A stretch of 64,000 bases of DNA. Source: Branchiostoma floridae (lineage: Eukaryota; Chordata; Leptocardii; Amphioxiformes; Branchiostomatidae). The stretch is from positions 2,346,010-2,410,009 of the forward strand of contig NC_049981.1 of NCBI RefSeq assembly GCF_000003815.2, written 5' to 3'. A program made the translations under genes and the position numbers. Shown here piece by piece: positions 57,146-64,000 of this stretch (position 1 is its first letter; each line of letters opens with the position of its first letter). Below the pieces are notes generated by a model. That model saw only the letters and a list, made by a program, of their open reading frames with translations. It did not search any database and was not told the DNA's origin.

Positions 57146-57390
57146 GATCTGAAGCAGTGTCCACAACTAGTCAACTGTCTGTAGGACCTGAAGCAGTGTC
57201 TACAACTTGTCAATCATCCGTAATACATACCCGAAGCAGTGCTTACAACTCGTCAACCGTCCATAGGATTTGAAACAGTGTCTACAACTGGTCAACCATC
57301 CATACAATCTGAAACACACAATGTCTACAACTCGTCAGCCATCCATAGGATCTGAAACAGTGTCTACAACTGGTCAACAGTCTGTAGACA
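57107..57390 (+). repeat. C-terminal coding unit tandemly repeated into the 3' UTR
   Basis: The last codons (CTGAAGCAGTGTCTACAACTGGTCAACCGTCCATAG) recur about six more times after the stop with a period of about 40-47 bp. The downstream copies have decayed and many keep a TAG in the same place. Confidence 0.9.
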
Positions 57391-60299
57391 ATTCAGCTGC
57401 CTACCTTTTGTGGCTATATCAGTCAAACATGTCACATGTTATCACTTCAGAAAGACCAAGGAGGTGCTCTCATGAAACCTTCTGGGATATAGATGCCATA
57501 TTTGGCTGCCTACTGAGTCTTAATACATCAGATACGTCTTCATAAAGGTAACTCTGTTCAGAGAACTGTTGGCAACTACAAACTTACTGTTATAAAACAA
57601 ACTAATTTTTTTTCCATGAACAAATCAGCCAAGAACCAAATATGGTATCTGGGAAATGATGACATGATCCATTATTAGTTTATTGAGGAAGAAGGATGGA
57701 AGATGGACAAATAAGTTAAGAAGGTAAGTAGAGGGCATGAAGCAAGGAACTTTTTGACAGTCGGAACCCAATTCAAGAGGATGTAAGGAAGGTTCATCTT
57801 TGGAGAAGAAAGTCCTTTGATTAAAGGATCCTTGTGCAAAAGACTTGAGGTGCTGTTGGACTGTAGAATGCAACACTCTGGAAGATACGACTCCATCCAG
57901 CTTCAGCAAACTGCCCAGATCCTCTGGTCACAGCAGGTCCACCGCGGGAACAGTTCAACTACTGGTATCAAAGGACTAAGGACTCACTCCACACCTCTGT
58001 TGTGCATATTGTCATTGGACTAATGAAAGTTTCAGTGTTGTCCTGAAGTCGAGGTTATCCAAGTGATTTTTGTTGATATTGAAAGCCGGGGAAATACACG
58101 GCACTTGTTACCTCACTTGAACATTTCTAAAATTGGAATGGTGAAACCATCTGTAGACTTTGTTAGTTGTATAAGTGTATGTATCTTACTTTAGAACGAT
58201 TACATTTACTAAGTAATGATGGGAGTGTTGATAACATTTCCTTCACTTTTTCTACAAAGAATCTCCATGACATACTTCAGGTTACATCCTGAACATGTAA
58301 ATGACTATCTGCAACATTTTCTATGGAGTAGCTTAAAGTCATTACTCAAATTCAGACAGTGCCAAGTATCAGAAAGGTGTAATAAGTGATCCGTCTAATA
58401 TTTAGTTTGCATTGTACTTAGAGATGTATTGGGCAATGAAGCCCTTAATGTTATTTAGATCTCATAATGATGGTACATGGTGGTTGTATAGATCTACAGC
58501 AGTGTGACTAGTTTAGAGGCCATGTATAATCCTAGTGAATTTGTTGTGCCTGTATCTCTAGCATACACGATCATAATTGAAAGAAAGACAAATTTTATAG
58601 CAGTTGGAGAGTGCAATTCATGGCAGCTCTTAGTTTCCAGCAGATCTGTTGTAGTTCATTATTGTTTAAGTTATCTGTGGTACTCTGAACTCTGTACTAA
58701 AAGGAAGCTGCAAGACAGATTGGCAGAGGTAAAGAATCATCTAGAAATCCTTGGACCAGAATCGACATGTTTAATGATGTTTCAGTAAGATTTAATCATT
58801 GCTGAACACCTTTTTTTTTTGTTTCTATAATGGAGTGCCCTGAGAGCAGTGTTTTATAGTTGTCTTTTACAGTATCTGCCAACATTCTTTGTGGTACTTT
58901 CGCCATATTGTCATACAACGTACATGTTATAACTGTTATATAACTTGATGTACTCTTAAGAGCACAAGGAAGGGTCAGCAAAATAAGCTAGTTCATTGAA
59001 ATGCATATGAAAATGTCAAAGTTGAAGGCCCCTTGCAACATAAAAGGATTTGCCTTCAACTTTGACAAGTTCCCTACAATGCTGTAAATCTTACTATCAT
59101 AATGTTAGAAGATGTAACAAACAGTGGTAACAGGCAGTGATGTCTACAGATGCCAATCCGATACATGATGGTATCAAGTTGTCTGAACTCTGATACATAA
59201 TATTGTCAATTTGATATTCTAGATCTTTACTCCGCATATAGCAGCAGGTTGTTAAAAACAAGTGAACATTCTTGCGCAAATGTTGCCACATATAATCTCC
59301 AAGCAGATGTAAGGGACAGGCACATTCTTTGTGCTTTATGCTAGTTTTTACAACATTTGGTACGCTTTTCGGGTACTCCCTTTTCTATGTACTCCATCAG
59401 AAGAAGAAGAAGCCAAAGAACTCAATGTTGCAAAAATATGTTACACACAAAAAATGAGCCTACAATAATCTTCTGGTTCCTATCTTCAGACAGTAGTGTT
59501 GCTTGGCACAGCAAATGCACCAAAGGTCATGGCCTATTTAATCTGATAAAGGCTAGACATGATTAACAAGGTATCCTTTGCACAAACCTTCCCTTTGTTT
59601 CATCTGTGTTGATATTTTACATTGTTGAGTAATAAGCTGTGATCAGACACAACAAAGGAGCAGTTGCTTGCTGTGTTTGGTCTCAGTTTATATCTCGGAA
59701 AACTGTGTTTAATCTTTTCTGTTATTAGTTACCAATTGTGAGGGTAACTCTGGTGACTGTGCAACCAAACCTTACTTCAAGGTTGCTTACAGCTATGAGA
59801 ATGAACAGATAGCACTGCCATGTATGTGTGTCTGTTTCTAATAACCGTTATATATTATAGTGTTTATAACATGGGCCACTGTAACTACAGTTCTTGTTAG
59901 TCATGTATCCCACCAATGGCTCCAGTATACTACAGACAGGCGTATGTTTTGTATTTGTAAAGCGGAACTTGATCTTAAACAATAATACAGCAGCCAAGAT
60001 GTTATATAGATCAGACAAGTCCAGACATTTGTGCTAAGCTTGGTTGTATATGAGCAGCTGAGATGCCTCAGTGTCACACATTGCAGCTACATTTTGTTAT
60101 GTTGATTATTTAGTATGTGACCACCAGAGTTGTACGCCTGTTGTGTAATGTCCTACACAGCTGTTGTAGTATCGTGCGGCAATGATAAGGCCTGTGCTCA
60201 GGACTCCAGTGTGTTATATAGTATAAAGTATAGTCATGTTCTAAACAGATTATACAGTAAGCGAGCAAAGTTGTACAACTGTGGAAAGACAGAATAAAG
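57391..60299 (+). other. Long 3' UTR of the second RS gene
   Basis: There is no coding exon. The first AATAAA after the stop is at 60293-60298, which would give a 3' UTR of about 3.15 kb. A fragment starting CTCCAAGCAGATG at about 59296 is repeated at about 60371. Confidence 0.45.
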
Positions 60300-60460
60300 T
60301 TGATGCTCGTGAAGTGTTTTGTGAAGTGTCATCTGGTCAGTTGGAACTCGAAATCCCCTCCCTCTGTAGTCTCCAAGCAGATGCAAGAATTCAGTTCATT
60401 CTTTGTATTTTATGCCTGTTCTTTCAACATTCAGTACTCTTTTCTTAAGCATTGTATTGG
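59296..60460 (+). repeat. Two copies of a ~90-bp CTCCAAGCAGATG repeat
   Basis: The copies at about 59296-59385 and 60371-60460 share CTCCAAGCAGATG, CATTCTTTGT, TTTATGC and CAACATT in order. The opening phrase matches the tip of the CTCCAAGCAGAG fold-back elements. Confidence 0.6.
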
Positions 60461-60994
60461 TTTCAAAGGTTGGTCTTTTCATACTATGTATACTAACATA
60501 CTAGATAAAGTATTTGATGTCATAACGTCTAAAATAAAGACATCAATGAAAAGTAGCTTTCCGGATCATCGAGATTCTGGGAGAGTCCTATGGACTACAA
60601 GCCTTGTAGAAACGTAACTAATTTTTATCAATCAAATGGCTTCTACTTTCCATCCACGACTTCTCCTATTGAAGTGATAAAAATAACGCACACTTTGTAA
60701 TCTTGACGCCATATGCCGTTTGAAAGTTAATCATATAGAGTTCTATTAAAAGTTATTATGTAGATACAACGCGAAGTACCTCCAAAACATTATTACGCAT
60801 TGTAGCAAGGTATTAAAACTAAAAGATTTTTTGAAATCCAAACGACTTTCAACAATCACTTAATGTCACTTCTTCACTTTATGTACATTGAGTCATCCTG
60901 AAGTCATAACCTCTAACATCAAGACAACAGTGAAATGCTTTCCAAATCATGGAGATTCCAGGAGAGCTGACAGTTTTCAAGCCTTGTTCTACTG

Positions 60995-61143
60995 TTTGAA
61001 AATGAAACCCCCTATCTGTTACAGTAGGCTCGCCCAAAGTTCTTATCTGTGAAAATGGACCCCCTATCAGCTACAGTAGGCTCGCTCAAAGTTGTAATCA
61101 GTGAAATGGAACCCCCTATATGCTACAGTGGGATCGCCCAAAG
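60995..61143 (+). repeat. Three-copy tandem repeat, about 52 bp
   Basis: Each unit contains GAAA(A)TGRA(A)CCCCCTAT, then CTACAGT(A/G)GG(C/A)TCGC(C/T)CAAAG. Confidence 0.85.
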
Positions 61144-61522
61144 CGGGAAAGCGGTGCACGCTGGGAACGAGCAGCCATTTTCATAACCTTTGACCCATAT
61201 GCTTCCTTTTAAACTGCATGCACAAGCAATTCAAGACGACTTTGGGAGGAATTATTGCCGAAAATAGCACGTTTAAAGGTACCTGGAGATTAGTAACAGC
61301 TTTGTAAAGGGACTGAGAGTAAACATTGGTGATGAAAAGTTCAGGAAAAGAAGCTGTGGCAAGGAAATGGCTGGGATCGCCATCGTACGTACGTGCATGG
61401 CATGGGTTTCCATTTTTGTTCAGTTTTGGGAAAATAGAAAAAAAGATTTTATTTATGAGGAACACAACTTAATTTTCCAGTTAGTTTTCCATTCTTTAGT
61501 GTCCTGTTTGGTAATGCTTGTG

Positions 61523-61546
61523 TGTGTGTGGGGGGGGGGGGGGGGG
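61523..61546 (+). repeat. GT microsatellite running into a poly-G tract
   Basis: TGTGTGTGTG is followed by about 17 consecutive G. It could form a G-quadruplex on the plus strand. The length may be affected by sequencing. Confidence 0.8.
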
Positions 61547-62267
61547 TACATATCAGGACAGTGCGAGTGTGGCATAATTTTGAGGTGTCATGGACTGCTA
61601 GACGCGTTGTTGATATATCCCCCCGTGTGGCCCCAGAGCCAGTTTACTCACCTGAAAATGTGCAGAGTGACTTGTAAAACCATTGGATATTATTTGACGT
61701 CCTTGGTAAAACAGATTTTTAGTATTTCTTTCCTTGTTTTTGTTTTACATGAAAAAGTGTGGAATCACTGGTTGTCACCTCTTGAGCTGTTGTTTTTCGT
61801 GAGAATGCTATGAATGGGTTTGGCAATAAGGTTGCATACCGCCTTGAACATGAATGTAATTTGTTAGTGGTGCCTGTTGTCTTCTCTAGGCAAGGTTGGG
61901 CCAGCCAAGAGATAATGTTGTAGTGCAATGTTTGCTGATTGAGTTTCTGTAGTCACCAGTGACAAATCTAGCAGCTAACTGCTATACGTTACACAAACAT
62001 ACAGACTCCAGTTTACGTCAAGGAAGGTCAGACATCCAGGTAATGAAATATACCAAGTAGCGCAGCAACTACATGTACACAAACAACTTGATATGAGTTT
62101 CCAATGTCATGTCCAGTTGCTTTAACGTTTAAGTAATTGCTACTTGGTGAGATTTCAGATTGTCTTCTAGACAGCTAGTTTACATGTCTGACTGAGTCTG
62201 TGAGGATGCATAGATATAGATGTATCCGTAAATAGTGTCATCAGGTTGGTAAATTACTTATATACTA

Positions 62268-62909
62268 ATATAGTAAGGTTCTTTGTTACACAACCAAATT
62301 TGTACTCACTTCCAACGTTTTGATGTCTGTCAGACACCATCATCAGGATTAGAATGACTAGGACAGCATTCTATAAGTAGCAGCAAGAACCAGACCTAGT
62401 CATTCTAACCCTGATGATGGTGTCTAACAGTAACAGACATCAAAACGTTGGAAGTGAGTACAAACAGGGTTAGACAAGTTTTCAAAAATTCACTTGTCCT
62501 ATCGGGCAAGTACATTAAAAATTTACTTGCCCGTACCAGATTTTCACTTGCCCGAAATTTTAATTACATTTTTCTATGTGTTTTCCCTTTCATAAATTTT
62601 CTCTTTTGTTAAGAGACCATGTCTAGCGAAATAATAGACGTTAAACGAGGACAACAACAACAACAAAATCCATGTCTCTGATGGCTTAAAAATGACATGG
62701 TCAATATAGGCAGGCATTCAGCCCCATGTGCTGTCACACTCAGTGGTAATTTGAGCGGGTCACATCTGGAAATTTTTACTTGCCCATCGGGCAAGTGGGG
62801 AAGCACTTCTGCTTGCCCGAACAGCACTTTTACTTTCCCGGGACAATCGGGCTAATGGACTTGTTTATCCCTGACAAATTTGGTTGTGTAACAAAGAACC
62901 TTACTATAT
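62268..62909. mobile_element. Palindromic MITE with a nested transposon in its right arm
   Basis: The left arm starts ATATAGTAAGGTTCTTTGTTA and includes CCAACGTTTTGATGTCTGT. The right arm is its inverse but is split at GTACAAA by another element. Rejoined, each arm is about 95-110 bp. The 15-base phrase AGATATAGATGTATC lies outside both ends (about 62212 and 62911). Confidence 0.85.
62465..62873. mobile_element. CAGGG-ended element nested in the palindromic MITE
   Basis: The ends are CAGGGTTAGACAAGT and the inverse of CAGGGATAAACAAGT. The target ACAAA is duplicated (62460-62464 and 62874-62878). The uninterrupted left arm of the host element shows the empty site GTACAAATTTGG. Internal ACTTGCCCG repeats lie in both orientations. 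Confidence 0.85.
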
Positions 62910-63049
62910 GAGATATAGATGTATCTTGTAAACTGCTATATTAAAAGGTTGCAGTCACTAGTAAGATATTATTGAACAGCTACGTATGATCATGACTGGT
63001 TAAGCTTGAATGTTGAACATTACACGTATGATGATTTGCTGGTTGGATT

Positions 63050-63230
63050 GCATGGGGCAAACAACAGCACATTGAGCTAAGGCCCAATAGGTCAGGAGTT
63101 CAAATCCTGCTGTGTCACTGATCTTGTGCCCTTGGGAAAGGCACTTTGCACAACTTTCCTGACTTCACTCAGGTGAAAATGAGTACCTAGCATTGCTTAG
63201 GACATTAAAGGGAGGTCCCGTGTTTGGGAA
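63050..63230 (+). mobile_element. tRNA-derived SINE copy
   Basis: B-box-like GGAGTTCAAATCC is followed by the family body TGTGCCCTTGGGAAAGGCAC, then AACTTTCCTGACTTCACTCAGG and TGAAAATGAGTACCT. Confidence 0.75.
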
Positions 63231-64000
63231 GAGTAGGGGCATGCCCCGGTGTGCGTTGGTGGAAATCCTTCTGTCTGGAGTTAGTGATTCACTTCAAATC
63301 ACCCGGATGGAGGTCTGGCAAACCTTCTTCTCGTATCAACCATACCTTGATTTACACCATTCACCCAAACAGGAGACCTGGCGCATCCATGTCTTGTAAT
63401 CAGCCAGCGAAAGGGTATGCCACCCTGTATGTGTAAGGGGCAGCATAACTATGTTGTGCGTAAGCACGCCGATCAATGATGATCGTGATCATCATCATGA
63501 TTCTCTTGTGCAGGAAAGTTTTCATGTCATCTATTGCTAGAATGTGTAAAAGATAAAATCTACATTGTGAAACCTTTCTGTAGATATCTGAGGTGCTGCT
63601 CCTTCTTTACACACTTACACAGCCTTCTTGGCCTGAGGAGTGATTGAACTGTGACTATAGATGCTTCATAGTCATACATACACCGCTCATGATGGTTACA
63701 TGCTGGATGTGTGATTGTCATGCACTGAGCACATGTTAGCAACATGATGTTGATATGCTCTTCAAATGAGAATCACATGCACAGCACATGGCCATCATTG
63801 GACCTGCTATGTCCCGTCCAATATTAGGTATATAGGCTTCTAACTTTGTGTTCTGCATTTGCTTTGCAGGTGTTTTATTGCAGTGGTTCAGATGTCTCAG
63901 TCATGGCGAATCATGTGAACATCACGTCATTGTGTGCTGGGTACATGATAGCCCATGCTTAAAGCCTACGTCACCCTTCCAAACCTGGGCCCGGCTAGGC

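Larger units (their letters stand above)
60300..64000. other. Right flank, repeats and transposons only
   Basis: No convincing coding exon. It contains a diverged direct repeat (about 60526-60600 and 60899-60990), a three-copy repeat, a poly-G run, a nested transposon pair and a SINE. The last 350 bp resemble the upstream region of the RS gene at 51.2-51.4 kb. Confidence 0.45.

Noticed and set aside
61367-61813. 148-codon plus-strand ORF with hydrophobic stretches
   Set aside because: It spans a GT/poly-G microsatellite and has no recognisable domain or start context.

Overview
This is animal nuclear DNA: AT-moderate, intron-rich, with GT-AG splice sites, poly(A) signals, tRNA-derived SINEs and many short inverted-repeat transposons. 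The protein content (one pro-orthologue of SAFB/SLTM, a mitochondrial sulfite oxidase with a fused cytochrome b5 domain, a fibrinogen-domain exon, an amidated-neuropeptide precursor) and the repeat style fit an invertebrate deuterostome, most likely a lancelet (Branchiostoma). The species is an inference, not something the sequence proves.

Layout. 2171-5065 (+): a three-exon secretory precursor with a signal peptide and 36 tandem 13-residue units of the form QxNPLDPIRN-G-KR, predicted to release many copies of a short C-terminally amidated peptide. I do not recognise the family. 6068-6430 (+): one orphan terminal exon of a fibrinogen-related domain. 9401-17912 (+): complete nine-exon sulfite oxidase (SUOX), whose introns carry a degenerate tandem triplication, several MITEs, microsatellites abutting splice sites, and tandem copies of its own 3' splice sites. 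21894-27701 (-): a huge intronless ORF (1935 aa) for an RS/RD-rich, nuclear-looking protein with five copies of an unrecognised ~115-aa domain; it converges tail to tail with SUOX. 27702-33690: mostly non-coding, with a CATGTG minisatellite, a SINE and small fold-back elements. 33826-48709 (-): complete 12-exon SAFB-like gene (SAP, acidic, RRM, RE-rich and RG-rich regions). 51782-57145 (+): a second intronless 1787-aa RS/RD-rich protein, clearly paralogous to the 21.9-27.7 kb gene and head to head with SAFB. 57146-64000: its long 3' UTR, then repeats and nested transposons.

How the parts relate. SAFB and the two flanking RS/RD proteins are all predicted nuclear, RNA-associated, low-complexity proteins. 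The two RS paralogues lie in inverted orientation around SAFB, which suggests local duplication. SUOX (intermembrane-space sulfite to sulfate oxidation) and the neuropeptide precursor have no obvious functional tie to them.

The items most worth a second look are the 36-copy peptide precursor, the unrecognised domain of the RS paralogue pair (one copy in one gene, five in the other), and a recurring local process that has tandemly copied 3' splice sites with the first bases of the following exon (SUOX introns 7 and 8) and the C-terminal coding end across a stop codon (RS gene at 57.1 kb).
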